Shown: positions 17,735-26,095 of the stretch, piece after piece | Numbering within the stretch: position 1 is the first letter of the stretch | Layout of the letters: every line of letters starts with the position of its first letter | Program-made: the position numbers and the translations under genes | The notes under the pieces: generated by a model | The model's input: only the letters and a program-made list of their open reading frames with translations | Database searches by the model: none | Told to the model about the DNA's origin: nothing | Assembly: GCA_963674665.2 (NCBI GenBank) | Contig: CAXXPL010000011.1 | Span: forward strand, 248,001 to 312,000 | Direction of reading: 5' to 3' | DNA: 64,000 nt | DNA from: G963674665 sp963674665 | GTDB taxonomy: Bacteria; Desulfobacterota; Desulfovibrionia; Desulfovibrionales; Desulfovibrionaceae

Positions 17735-17874
17735 GTTTTTCCAAGCAGGCTGACGCAGATGAGCTTCCACGCCATATCGGGCCGGACGAGCGCTGTGATT
17801 CTGTGACGGTTGTGCCAATAAAATCACAAAAATGTTAGTGTCTGAATAACGCTTCCATGGTCTGCCGTGGAGAG

Positions 17875-17892
17875 CGCGCGGAGTTCCGCGCG
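17875..17892 (+). promoter_or_regulatory. Perfect hairpin at the FlgM-like start
   Basis: CGCGCGG (17875-17881), loop AGTT, CCGCGCG (17886-17892), eight bases before ATG 17901. The GGAG of the likely ribosome binding site lies partly in the stem and loop, so folding could mask it. Confidence 0.45.
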
Positions 17893-17900
17893 TAAAGCTC

Positions 17901-18164
17901 ATGAACGGATTTCAAGTGATGCGGGACAAGAAGCTTCAGCAAGGGGGCGCTGAAGGGCGCAAAAAGCCTGGTACGAAAGAAAGGGACCAGGAGTTTATGC
18001 GTTTGAGCGAAGCGGCCGCCGATGAAGTTACCCGCATAGATCCGAGAGCCGAGAAGATCAGAATGCTCAAACAGCAGGTGCGTGATGGAACCTATGCGCC
18101 TGATCTGAAGAAGGTCGCGCTCATCTTGGTTCACGACGAGGGCGAGACCCTGGTGAGTTCCTGA
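17901..18164 (+). CDS. flgM: FlgM-like anti-sigma-28 factor
   Basis: 87 aa. A disordered basic N-terminus is followed by a C-terminal part, EKIRMLKQQVRDGTYAPDLKKVA, that matches the FlgM signature (ekI..Lk..v..GtY.vd..kiA). FlgM binds sigma-28 and holds back late flagellar genes until it is exported. ATG 17901 or 17919 may be used. A sigma-28-like promoter and a start-site hairpin lie upstream, and a perfect terminator lies downstream. No other flagellar gene is present in the window, which is unusual but known for flgM. The call rests on the C-terminal motif only. Confidence 0.6.
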   Translation: MNGFQVMRDKKLQQGGAEGRKKPGTKERDQEFMRLSEAAADEVTRIDPRAEKIRMLKQQVRDGTYAPDLKKVALILVHDEGETLVSS

Positions 18165-18230
18165 GCGTGAAAGGCCTCCGGCGCAAACCCGGCGACCCGA
18201 AAATGCAGGATTATCAGCACCAAAGAACAA

Positions 18231-18269
18231 GAGCGCCCGGACCATGAAAAATGGTCCGGGCGCTCTCTT
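18231..18269. terminator. Strong rho-independent terminator
   Basis: Perfect 15-bp stem: GAGCGCCCGGACCAT (18231-18245), loop GAAAA, ATGGTCCGGGCGCTC (18251-18265), then a short T-rich tail. It lies between the convergent FlgM-like and bactofilin genes and can serve both. Confidence 0.8.
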
Positions 18270-18326
18270 GAATTTGTCCGAAAGGCGAGCGCTTCCGGTG
18301 AAGGTCCGGCTGTTGTTGCATTCGCC

Positions 18327-18722
18327 CTAGCTCTGAGGATTCTTGCTTATGCTCATCATCTTGATGTTGCCGTCAAAATAGGCGCCTTCGTCGATTTCCA
18401 GCAACGGTGCCTCGATGTCACCGCGGCACTTGGCGGTTCGTTGCAGGCTTGCCTTTTTGAGGCTCTTGATGTTTCCGGTCACCGTGCCGGCGCAATTGAT
18501 ATTGCCCACCGCCACGTCGCCTTCCACCGTACCTTCCTGCCCCACCAACAGAACGCCCTGTGAGACTATTTCACCCTTGAAATCACCGGATATTTGCGCG
18601 GTTCCGGAGAATTCCAGTTTTCCTTCGAAATGAGTCCCCACGCCGAGATAGGCGTTAAGCCCGGTGTTCCTCGACTCGGCAGGCGCCGCAGCCGCCGCTT
18701 GTTTCTTGAAGCCCAGAGCCAT
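18327..18722 (-). CDS. Bactofilin (polymer-forming cytoskeletal protein)
   Basis: 131 aa. The bactofilin beta-helix core spans roughly residues 25-125 with repeated glycine/valine rungs (LGVGTHFEGKLEF, ISGDFKGEI, GTVEGDVAVGNI, GTVTGNIKS). Bactofilins form membrane-linked filaments that shape cells or place proteins. Start choice: ATG 18734 has GGAGG only two bases away, while ATG 18722 (MALGFKK) has GGAG at 6 bases, so 18722 is preferred. The N-terminal tail is Ala-rich and disordered. It is monocistronic between a terminator and tyrS. Confidence 0.9.
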   Translation of the reverse strand: MALGFKKQAAAAAPAESRNTGLNAYLGVGTHFEGKLEFSGTAQISGDFKGEIVSQGVLLVGQEGTVEGDVAVGNINCAGTVTGNIKSLKKASLQRTAKCRGDIEAPLLEIDEGAYFDGNIKMMSISKNPQS

Positions 18723-18925
18723 TTTGTTCTCCATGTCCTCCGTACTGTGGATGTCGAACCGGTTGGAGGATGTTCAAGGGTGATACCGGTTCGGAAGAAC
18801 TGAGAAACCGCCATATACCGACAAGACCCGGGCAATGAGTAACCCCGGCGAAATCATATGGTGCCGCCTTTCCGGCATCAGGGCACCATCGCCGCAGCGG
18901 AGCGAAATGGCTGGAGCGAGGTGCG

Positions 18926-20122
18926 TCAATCCGTGACGTTGAGCAGCAGGAACCGCTTTTTACCAAGTTTTAGGACATACTCTCCCGCGGCCAGAGGGGT
19001 TTCGGAGTCGTCGCAACGTTGGCCGTCAATGGACAGCGCGCCCTGGCGGACCAGACGCTTTGCCTCGCCTCTGGAAGCGCAGAGCCCGGAGTCCGCGAGC
19101 ACCGCCAGGGGGCGGCTCGCATCACCGGTGTGCACGTTCAGGCGGGGTGCGTCCTCGGGAATGCCGCCTCCGGCGAATACCTTGTTGAAGCCCTCGCGGG
19201 CTTCCTTGGCCGCGGCGTCACCGTGATACCTGGCCGTGATCTCGTAGGCCAGTTCCTCCTTGACCATCTTGGGATGGTCGCGGCCATCCTCCACTCGGCT
19301 CTTGAGGGTGGCGATTTCGCTCAGGCTCTTGTCCGAGAGCAGCTCGAAGTAGCGCCACATCAACTCGTCGGAAATGGACATCAATTTGCCGAACATCTCC
19401 GCGGGAGGCTCCTCGATACCTACGTAATTACCAAGTGATTTGCTCATCTTGTTCACGCCGTCAAGACCCTCGAGAATCGGCATGGTCAGGATGATCTGGG
19501 GCTTCTGCCCGTACTGGTTCTGCAGGGTGCGCCCCATGAGCAGATTGAACTTCTGGTCAGTACCGCCCAGTTCCACGTCGGAGCGCAGGGCCACGGAGTC
19601 GTACCCCTGCACCAAGGGGTAGAGGAACTCGTGAATGGCGATGGGGCGATTATCCGTATAGCGTTTGTGGAAGTCGTCGCGCTCCAGCATGCGGGCCACT
19701 GTATAGCGGGAGCACAGGCCCACGAAGTCCGACGAGGTGAACTTGTCCATCCAGTGCGAATTGAAGGCCACTTCGGTCTTCTCCTCGTCCAGGATCTTGA
19801 ATATTTGCCGCTTGTAGGTCTCGGCGTTCTCCAGCACCTGCTCCCTGGTCAAGGGGGGGCGCGTGTCGTTCTTGCCGCTGGGATCTCCGATCATTCCAGT
19901 GAAGTCGCCGATGAGAAAAATGATCTGATGCCCCAGCACCTGAAAGTGCCGCAGTTTCTGGATGAGCACAGTGTGCCCCAGGTGGAGGTCAGGCGCCGTG
20001 GGATCGAAACCGGCCTTTACGCGCAAGGGCGTGCCGCCCTTGAGGCGTTCGGTGAGTTCTTCGACGGAGATGACCTCGGCGGTGCCACGCTCAATAAGTT
20101 CAAGGGTTTCCTTCAAATCCAT
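18926..20122 (-). CDS. tyrS: Tyrosyl-tRNA synthetase
   Basis: 398 aa, class Ic synthetase. It has the HIGH-type motif HLGH (in APDLHLGHT), a GDFTGMIGDPSG segment typical of the TyrZ-like branch, the KMSKS motif and a C-terminal S4-like RNA-binding domain (from about residue 335: RLVRQGALSIDG). It charges tRNA(Tyr). ATG 20122 (MDLKETL) starts the homologous region; sequence before it is unrelated. It lies 35 bases after the YmdB-like gene and is probably in one operon with it. Confidence 0.96.
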   Translation of the reverse strand: MDLKETLELIERGTAEVISVEELTERLKGGTPLRVKAGFDPTAPDLHLGHTVLIQKLRHFQVLGHQIIFLIGDFTGMIGDPSGKNDTRPPLTREQVLENAETYKRQIFKILDEEKTEVAFNSHWMDKFTSSDFVGLCSRYTVARMLERDDFHKRYTDNRPIAIHEFLYPLVQGYDSVALRSDVELGGTDQKFNLLMGRTLQNQYGQKPQIILTMPILEGLDGVNKMSKSLGNYVGIEEPPAEMFGKLMSISDELMWRYFELLSDKSLSEIATLKSRVEDGRDHPKMVKEELAYEITARYHGDAAAKEAREGFNKVFAGGGIPEDAPRLNVHTGDASRPLAVLADSGLCASRGEAKRLVRQGALSIDGQRCDDSETPLAAGEYVLKLGKKRFLLLNVTD

Positions 20123-20157
20123 TGCGTCAGTCCGTGATACGTTTGAGGGTTGCACAA

Positions 20158-20943
20158 TCAGGGATCGAGCACGAAAATTTCGATTCCAAGGGCCTTGCCG
20201 GTTTCCGGATCGAGCTCGAGCATCGCCCCCCGCAGTCCGGCCTCTCCGGATGCCAGCTTGAAGCGTGTGGGCAAGCCGGTGACGAATCTTTTCAAAATGG
20301 GTTCGGCCTCCATCCCCAGGATGGAGTCCTGCACGCCGCACATGCCTGCGTCGGTTATGGCGGCTGTTCCGCCCGGCAGAATACGCGCATCGTTGGTCTG
20401 CACATGTGTGTGCGTTCCCAGCACAGCCGAAACCCTGCCGTCCAGATATTGGGCCATGGCGATTTTTTCCGACGTGGCCTCGGCGTGGAAATCGACCAGT
20501 ATCAGCTTCACGTCACCGGAAAGTGACGCGAGAATGGAATCCACGCACTGGAACGGGCAGTCCAGGGCCTGCATGTAGGTCCTGCCCAGCAGATTGATCA
20601 CGGCCACCTGGACTCCGCCCGGTCCGGCGTACACGCAGTGTCCGTGTCCGGGCGCGGTGGGAGGATAATTGGCGGGCCGCAACAGCCTGGACTCCTGGCT
20701 GATGTAGTCCTTTATCTCCCGGTATTTCCAAATGTGATTGCCGGAAGTGAGCACGGCGCAGCCGGCCGAAAGCAGGTCGTGGGCCTCGTCGCTTTTGAGC
20801 CCAAGGCCTCCGGACGCATTTTCGGCATTGGCGACGATCCAGTCCAAATCATGTCTGGAGCGCAGCGTCGATATATGATGCTGAACCGCCTTGCGGCCCT
20901 GGCGGCCAACAATGTCACCGAGAAACAGGATGCGAATGCTCAT
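20158..20943 (-). CDS. TIGR00282/YmdB-type metallophosphoesterase
   Basis: 261 aa. Metal-site motifs are visible in order: FLGDIVGRQGR, ANAENASGG, LTSGNHIW, DFHAEATSEK, GTHTHVQTND and TDAGMCG. These define the YmdB/TIGR00282 group, shown in Bacillus and Deinococcus to be 2',3'-cyclic nucleotide phosphodiesterases. ATG 20943 (MSIRILFLG) is the natural start. It is the first gene before tyrS. Its cellular role in this lineage is not known. Confidence 0.92.
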   Translation of the reverse strand: MSIRILFLGDIVGRQGRKAVQHHISTLRSRHDLDWIVANAENASGGLGLKSDEAHDLLSAGCAVLTSGNHIWKYREIKDYISQESRLLRPANYPPTAPGHGHCVYAGPGGVQVAVINLLGRTYMQALDCPFQCVDSILASLSGDVKLILVDFHAEATSEKIAMAQYLDGRVSAVLGTHTHVQTNDARILPGGTAAITDAGMCGVQDSILGMEAEPILKRFVTGLPTRFKLASGEAGLRGAMLELDPETGKALGIEIFVLDP

Positions 20944-21319
20944 TTTGAAATGTCCAGCGTTGTTGCAACGGCGCCCCCCTGCCTTGTCCACAACGTGCCG
21001 CGAGACTATACATTCCCGGGACGAAGTCAAGCTGTTGCCTCCCACGATGGGAGCGCTACGGCGATTGCGTCTCGAAGAAAATACGACAATCAGCGCGGGA
21101 TCGCTCGGGCGTGGCTTTTTCCGGCTCTTTGGTATAGTTAGGCCCGAGACGGTGACTCACTTCGTGAATTTCCACTGAAGAATATAACAAGAAGATTCGA
21201 TCGCACAAACGAATGAGCAGCACATTCCCGGCAGCGGTGCGGAGGCCGGATTCCCGGAAGGCTCGTGAAGGGAGTTTTCCAGGTAATATATTGATTCACA
21301 GCAGGGGGAACCTCGGGTC
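20944..21319. other. Divergent intergenic region, ymdB-like gene and glk
   Basis: 376 bases between oppositely transcribed genes. TATAGT boxes are present on both strands (21133-21138 on plus, and around 21007 on minus), but neither has a -35 at good spacing. I see no ORF or RNA gene here. Confidence 0.4.
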
Positions 21320-22285
21320 ATGACCAGAATCCTCGCCGCGGACATCGGCGGCACCAACAGTCGTTTCGCGTTCTTCACCCTGGAGCGCGGGGTCCTTGAA
21401 TTGCGGGACAAGATCTGGCTGAAGACAAGGCAGGTCCCCACCTTTGGCGCCTTGATGGAGGCCCTTGCCCGGAGCGACTTCAGCCTTCGTCCCTCCGAGG
21501 CGGACAGGGTGGTGATAGCCGTTGCCGGGCCAGTGAAGGGCGGGCTGTGGTGCGACCCCGCGAACATCCCCTGGATTCTCGATCTGCGCAACGCGCGTCG
21601 GGACTTCGGCCTGAAAGATGTCTGGATGATCAACGACTTCGAGGCACAGGCCTTTGCCACCAGCACCGATGCAGTGGGCGACGCCAAGGAGATCCTTCCG
21701 GGCGAGGCCGTCCCCGGCGGCCTGGTCATCGTCATCGGCGCCGGCACCGGGCTTGGCCACTGCGCCCTCGCTCCCCAGGACCATGGCGGATTCAAGGCCG
21801 TGATCTCCGAAGGGGGGCACAGCCTGTTCGGCTTCATGAACGAGGAGGAGTACGCCCTGGCCAGGTTCATACGCCTGGAAACGGGGCGCAGACAGATCAT
21901 CGGCGACCTCGTTGTCACGGGCACCGGGCTGGGGCTATTGCACAAATTTCTCACCGGCGAGACCCTTGACCCTGCGGAGATCGGCGCGCGTATCACACAG
22001 GGCGAAGCCCCGGACACCCTGGCCTGGTTCTCCCGCTTCTACGGCAGGGCCTGCCGCAATTACGCCCTCACGGTGCTGGCCACCGGTGGCGTGTTCATTG
22101 CCGGGGGCATTGCCGCCAAGGTGGAGGAAGTGCTGCTGCACCCCAACTTCGAGGAAGAGTTCCGTTTCAGCGAGACCCAGGCCGGAGTGCTGTCCACAAT
22201 GCCGGTGAAGCTGAACACCAACGAGGACTCCGGACTGTGGGGCGCGGCGGCGGCCGCTGCCCAGCGCGAGGTCCGGGGTAAATGA
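21320..22285 (+). CDS. glk: Glucokinase
   Basis: 321 aa of the proteobacterial glucokinase (Glk) family. ATP phosphate-binding motif AADIGGTNSRFA (DIGGTN at residues 8-13), VAGPV, NDFEAQAFA, GAGTGLGHC and SEGGHS; the C-terminal part has GGVFIAGGIAAK. It phosphorylates glucose to glucose-6-phosphate in the cytosol. ATG 21320 is preceded by a G-rich stretch. The stop overlaps the shikimate kinase start as ATGA, so glk heads a plus-strand operon with aroK, aroC and a glycosyltransferase. Confidence 0.93.
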   Translation: MTRILAADIGGTNSRFAFFTLERGVLELRDKIWLKTRQVPTFGALMEALARSDFSLRPSEADRVVIAVAGPVKGGLWCDPANIPWILDLRNARRDFGLKDVWMINDFEAQAFATSTDAVGDAKEILPGEAVPGGLVIVIGAGTGLGHCALAPQDHGGFKAVISEGGHSLFGFMNEEEYALARFIRLETGRRQIIGDLVVTGTGLGLLHKFLTGETLDPAEIGARITQGEAPDTLAWFSRFYGRACRNYALTVLATGGVFIAGGIAAKVEEVLLHPNFEEEFRFSETQAGVLSTMPVKLNTNEDSGLWGAAAAAAQREVRGK

Positions 22286-22815
22286 CGACCCGGCACATCC
22301 ACCTTATAGGCCCGCGAGCCTGCGGCAAGACGAGTCTGGGAAGGCTCCTGGCCGAAAGGCTCGGGCTGCAGTTCCTGGACATGGACAAGGTCATCGAGCA
22401 GGATATTGCCTGCTCCATCGCCGGGTACGTGGAGCGCCACGGCTGGGAAGGCTTCCGCGCCAAGGAGACCGAGGTCCTGCGCTCCATCTGCGCCCGGCAG
22501 CCTCTGGTGAATGCCACAGGAGGGGGCGTGGTCCTGGCGGAAGAGAACCGGGAACTCCTGACCTCCAGCGGCACCACCATCTACCTCGAGACCGGGGTGC
22601 GGACTCTGCTGGACAGGCTGGGTAATGACCCGCTGCCCGGGCAACGCCCCGCACTGACTGACCTCTCCGCGGAGGAGGAAATGCGTCAGACCCTGCGCCT
22701 GCGCGGGCCCCTGTACCGGGAGTGCGCCGACATCGTCCTGGACGCTGCCGACAGCCTGGAGGCGTTGTTGCAAAAAGCCCTGGACGAACTCTCCACCCGC
22801 GACAAACAAGGATAA
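22282..22815 (+). CDS. aroK: Shikimate kinase
   Basis: 177 aa. P-loop GPRACGKTS (residues 10-18), DMDKVIEQD with the shikimate-binding Asp, FRAKETEVL with the Arg, ATGGGVVL, and a LID-type RGPLYRECAD segment. It converts shikimate to shikimate-3-phosphate. aroL would be an equally good name. It overlaps glk by 4 bases and stops 4 bases before aroC, so the shikimate-pathway enzymes AroK and AroC are made together. Confidence 0.93.
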   Translation: MTTRHIHLIGPRACGKTSLGRLLAERLGLQFLDMDKVIEQDIACSIAGYVERHGWEGFRAKETEVLRSICARQPLVNATGGGVVLAEENRELLTSSGTTIYLETGVRTLLDRLGNDPLPGQRPALTDLSAEEEMRQTLRLRGPLYRECADIVLDAADSLEALLQKALDELSTRDKQG

Positions 22816-22819
22816 TACA

Positions 22820-23887
22820 ATGAGCGGCAACAGCTTTGGACAGATATTCAGGCTCACCACCTTTGGCGAATCCCACGGACCGGCCCTGGGCGGTGTCGTG
22901 GACGGCTGCCCCGCAGGGGTGCCCCTGGACGAGGACATGATCCAGCTCGAGTTGGACAGGCGCAAACCCGGCGGGGGCGTGGCCTCCACCACCAGGAAGG
23001 AGTCCGACAGCGTGCAACTGCTCTCCGGCGTGTTCGAAGGGAGGACCACCGGCACGTCCATCGGGTTCGGCATCGCCAACCAGGACCAGCGCTCCAAGGA
23101 CTACGAGAAGATGCGCACCATATTCCGCCCCGGACATGCGGACTTCACCTACCAGGCCAAGTACGGGCACCGTGACCATCGGGGGGGGGGGCGCTCCTCG
23201 GGCAGGGAGACCGCCTGCCGCGTTGCGGGGGGCGCCATAGCCCAGGCCTGGCTCTCCAAATTGGGTATCTCCGTCTCCGCATGCACCGTGGAGATCGGCG
23301 GCATCCACGTCCAGGGCCTGGATATGGAGAACGCGCTTTCCAGACCTTTTTTTTCAGCGGATGACGCCACGCCCCCCTTGTGGGAGGAGCGCATCCTCGA
23401 GGTGAAAAAGGCCGGGGACAGCCTCGGCGGCATCGTGCGCGTGGAGGCCCACGGCGTCCCGGCCGGACTCGGCGAGCCGGTGTTCGACAAGCTTGACGCC
23501 CGCCTGGCCTACGCCCTCATGGGCGTGGGCGCGGTAAAGGGAGTGGAGATCGGCTCGGGCATGCGCGCCGCCACCATGCGCGGTAGCGAGCACAACGACC
23601 CCCTGCCCGCGCCCGGCATCCTGGAGGAGTGCGACACCAACGCCGGCGGAATACTCGGCGGCATATCCACGGGGCAGACCCTGGTCATGCACGCCGCAGT
23701 GAAGCCCATCCCCACCATAGGCATGAAGCAGCGCACCATCGACCGCGACGGCGCGCCTGTGGACCTGGCGCCCGGCGGGCGGCACGACATCAGCGCCATC
23801 CCCCGCATCGTGCCGGTGCTCAAGGCCATGGTCCTGCTTGTTCTGGCCGACTTCGTACTCCTGCAGAAACGCAACGGGCTGTTCTGA
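22820..23887 (+). CDS. aroC: Chorismate synthase
   Basis: 355 aa, normal length. Family motifs: GESHGPALGGVVDGCPAG, RRKPGGG, GHRDHRGGGRSS and RAATMRGSEHND, with an FMN-site region near the end. It makes chorismate from EPSP using reduced FMN, the last common step to aromatic amino acids. Two oddities: in HRDYRGGGRSSARET, the usual form, Tyr is His and Ala is Gly here; and the RGGGR codons contain an uninterrupted run of eleven G (23181-23191), where slippage would destroy the frame. Confidence 0.97.
   Translation: MSGNSFGQIFRLTTFGESHGPALGGVVDGCPAGVPLDEDMIQLELDRRKPGGGVASTTRKESDSVQLLSGVFEGRTTGTSIGFGIANQDQRSKDYEKMRTIFRPGHADFTYQAKYGHRDHRGGGRSSGRETACRVAGGAIAQAWLSKLGISVSACTVEIGGIHVQGLDMENALSRPFFSADDATPPLWEERILEVKKAGDSLGGIVRVEAHGVPAGLGEPVFDKLDARLAYALMGVGAVKGVEIGSGMRAATMRGSEHNDPLPAPGILEECDTNAGGILGGISTGQTLVMHAAVKPIPTIGMKQRTIDRDGAPVDLAPGGRHDISAIPRIVPVLKAMVLLVLADFVLLQKRNGLF
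23181..23191 (+). repeat. G11 homopolymer inside aroC
   Basis: Eleven consecutive G encode part of Arg-Gly-Gly-Gly-Arg. With 11 G the frame is intact; any single gain or loss would truncate AroC. Confidence 0.9.
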
Positions 23888-23890
23888 GGC

Positions 23891-24958
23891 ATGGCGCGGA
23901 TCTTCTACGGCATCATGGGCGACGCCAGGGGGCACATGAGCCGCTCCCTGTCCGTGGCCCAGCACATGCCGGGGCACGAGTTCGTGTTTGCCGGCGGCGG
24001 CGTGGTGCTGGAGCTCGCCCAGAAGGACTACCAGGTTGTGGAGCTGCCCATGCTGGCCACCCTGCACAGGCATGGCAAGGTTGACGCCCGGGCCACAGTG
24101 GCCAACGCCCTGCACGTGATCAAGGACAGGGGCGCGATCGTTCGCAGCCTCGCTGAGCGGATTCAGGCGCTCAATCCGGACCTCATCGTCACTGACTACG
24201 AATATTTCACGCCTCTTGCCGCGCGAAAGCTGAAACGCCCCTGTGTGAGTCTGGACCATCAGCACGTGCTCACCCAGTGCCACTACCCCCTGCCCGTGGG
24301 GGAGCGCCTCAGCCGACTGATCACCACCACCCTGATCAAGCGCCTTTACAGCAACGCAGGGCGTTATCTCATCAGCTCGTTCTTCGCCCCTCCTGTGAAA
24401 GACCCGGACTTCGCCGAGGTACTGCCCCCAATTCTGCGACGGGACGTGCGCGATCACTCTCCCATAACGGGGGAGCGCGCCGTGGTGTACGTCAGTGGCA
24501 TGCCCATGGATGCGCTTGGCGCGCCGGGCGAAACCGGCGGCATCTCGCTTTTGGACACCCTGAGGGGGCGCAAACGCGAGTTCCTGATCTATGGCCTCGG
24601 GGAACGTCCCCAAGAGGAGAACCTGATCTTCAAGCCGCGCTCCACCAGTGGGTTCCTCTCGGACCTTGCTTCCTGCGCCTACGCGGTCTCCAACGCGGGG
24701 CACAACACCATCAGCGAGGCCCTGTACTACGGCAAACCCGTGCTCTGCCTGCCCATCCCCTTTCTTTACGAACAGTTCATCAACGCCGTGTTCCTGGAGC
24801 GTTGCGGCTTCGGACTGCACTGCTCCACCCAGACAGCGGGGCAACAACTCGACCGCCTGGAACAAGAACTGGACACTTTTCAAGAAAATATCGCGAAACA
24901 GACCATCTGGGGCAACGATTTGGTGGCCCAACGCCTGGAATCACTACTGGATGGGTAG
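23891..24958 (+). CDS. MurG/GT1-like glycosyltransferase
   Basis: 355 aa, starting 3 bases after the aroC stop. N-terminal GIMGDARGHMSRSLSVAQ resembles the glycine-rich acceptor loop (GxGGHxxR type) of MurG and GT1/GT28 transferases. The C-terminal half has SNAGHNTISEALYYGKPVLCLP, the family's sugar-nucleotide signature with His and Glu. A GT-B enzyme, soluble or membrane-associated. Donor and acceptor are unknown. It is probably the last gene of the glk - aroK - aroC operon; why a sugar transferase sits there is unclear. Confidence 0.82.
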   Translation: MARIFYGIMGDARGHMSRSLSVAQHMPGHEFVFAGGGVVLELAQKDYQVVELPMLATLHRHGKVDARATVANALHVIKDRGAIVRSLAERIQALNPDLIVTDYEYFTPLAARKLKRPCVSLDHQHVLTQCHYPLPVGERLSRLITTTLIKRLYSNAGRYLISSFFAPPVKDPDFAEVLPPILRRDVRDHSPITGERAVVYVSGMPMDALGAPGETGGISLLDTLRGRKREFLIYGLGERPQEENLIFKPRSTSGFLSDLASCAYAVSNAGHNTISEALYYGKPVLCLPIPFLYEQFINAVFLERCGFGLHCSTQTAGQQLDRLEQELDTFQENIAKQTIWGNDLVAQRLESLLDG

Positions 24959-25010
24959 ATGGCAGATAAGAGATTTGAGAACATTTGAACTTTTTCAAAG
25001 GTAAAACGCT

Positions 25011-25346
25011 CTAATCTTCAGTTATGAATATCTGCCCATCGGTTTGGATGGTAACGGTAAAATTCCTATGGGGGAGGAATTCACCGCTTGGCGAAAATTT
25101 CTTAAGTATCTTTGCATAATAACGACCTGAACTGCAGCGGTTATCCACTCTTTTGTGGACGGTTATAGTACCTATCGATGCAGGAGGGTCCCAATGTGAT
25201 CCTCTGCCTCCGGGTTCTACACAAATGCTCCGGTAAACTCTTATTCCAAGCAGCCACTTTGAGAACCGGACGTAATATGACTGTGATTCATCATAATTAT
25301 TGACAACAACGTTTCCGGAAAAAGTGGTCCAACAAACCGGACCCAC
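25011..25346 (-). CDS. Hypothetical ORF of lower GC, possibly a relic
   Basis: 111 codons from GTG 25346, nine bases after the stop of the secreted protein gene. The frame is open further upstream through that gene, but there it is only its shadow. The product is Tyr/Val/Ser-rich with two Cys and no recognised motif (it contains VVVNNYDESQSYYVRFSKWL). GC is clearly lower than in neighbours. It could be a translationally coupled small protein, the 3' remnant of a larger gene, or noncoding. No Shine-Dalgarno is evident. Confidence 0.35.
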   Translation of the reverse strand: MGPVCWTTFSGNVVVNNYDESQSYYVRFSKWLLGIRVYRSICVEPGGRGSHWDPPASIGTITVHKRVDNRCSSGRYYAKILKKFSPSGEFLPHRNFTVTIQTDGQIFITED

Positions 25347-25354
25347 TTCTGGTT

Positions 25355-25999
25355 TTATTGCCCCATGGTACAGGTGATGGGGCCCTTGTCCGTGATCTCG
25401 CCGGAGGTCAGGTTCAGAGCCCGGGGCTGCTGATACAGGACTGAGAAGCCTTGCTGCTCCCACACAGCGGCATCCTTGCACCCGGGGTTGGTTTCGGGCT
25501 CGTCGATGTAGGCCATGTACAGCAGCTTGTTGCTATCCGTTATGCGGAAGTACCCTTCGGCCTCGCTCATGTAACCCGCATCCAGCAACTCGGCCTTGCG
25601 TGCCAGGTCCACCACCGCCAGTCCCCTGGGATCCGGGCAGCAGCCATAATCCACAAAGACCACATCGCCCAGGATGCCTGAAAAATAACTGGGGTCTTCC
25701 TTCTCCACCGTGTACAGGAGCTTGCCGGCCTTTTCCGCGCACTGCGTTTTCAGGTCCATGCCCGGCTCTCGGGCGTATATCCGCAGGGTGTTGTTGTCGG
25801 CCTTGAAGTCCGGATCCACGGCCATGTATTTTTCCGTGCCGAAACAGTCCACGTCCAGGACCTTTGTCTCCTCCACCTGGTCGCTTCCCTCGGGCGCCTG
25901 AAAAGCCAGGGCTTTCCCCGCACCCATGGCCACAATGGCCAGGCATGCCAACAGGCATGCAACCGCAGCCGCAATGGAAAAATAAGAGTTCTTGTTCAT
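25355..25999 (-). CDS. Secreted protein of unknown function
   Basis: 214 aa. Residues 1-32 are a signal peptide (MNKNSYFSIAAAVACLLACLA..., cleavage near ALAFQA). The mature part is acidic, with six or seven Cys, including a CC pair in DYGCCPDPRG, which suggests disulfides in the periplasm. I recognise no family. ATG 25999 has no clear Shine-Dalgarno. It sits between waaA on the same strand and a glycosyltransferase that converges on it. Confidence 0.75.
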   Translation of the reverse strand: MNKNSYFSIAAAVACLLACLAIVAMGAGKALAFQAPEGSDQVEETKVLDVDCFGTEKYMAVDPDFKADNNTLRIYAREPGMDLKTQCAEKAGKLLYTVEKEDPSYFSGILGDVVFVDYGCCPDPRGLAVVDLARKAELLDAGYMSEAEGYFRITDSNKLLYMAYIDEPETNPGCKDAAVWEQQGFSVLYQQPRALNLTSGEITDKGPITCTMGQ

Positions 26000-26095
26000 G
26001 GCGCCGTTATGGACGGAAATGGATAAAAGTCAATATTGGTCCAAGATATTGAGGATATTCGCAAGGTTTCCCCATGGCAAAGGAATGGTTGCGGT

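Larger units (their letters stand above)
17477..17900. other. Gene-free stretch between the EF-hand gene and the FlgM-like gene
   Basis: 424 bases with no convincing ORF. It holds a terminator-like hairpin (17609-17640), a sigma-28-like promoter (17707-17734) and a perfect hairpin next to the start codon of the FlgM-like gene (17875-17892). All three are listed separately. Confidence 0.6.

Noticed and set aside
25011..25481. 156-aa ORF reading through the end of the secreted-protein gene
   Set aside because: The first 45 codons only shadow the real gene at 25355-25999. Only the part after 25346 was kept, as a weak candidate.
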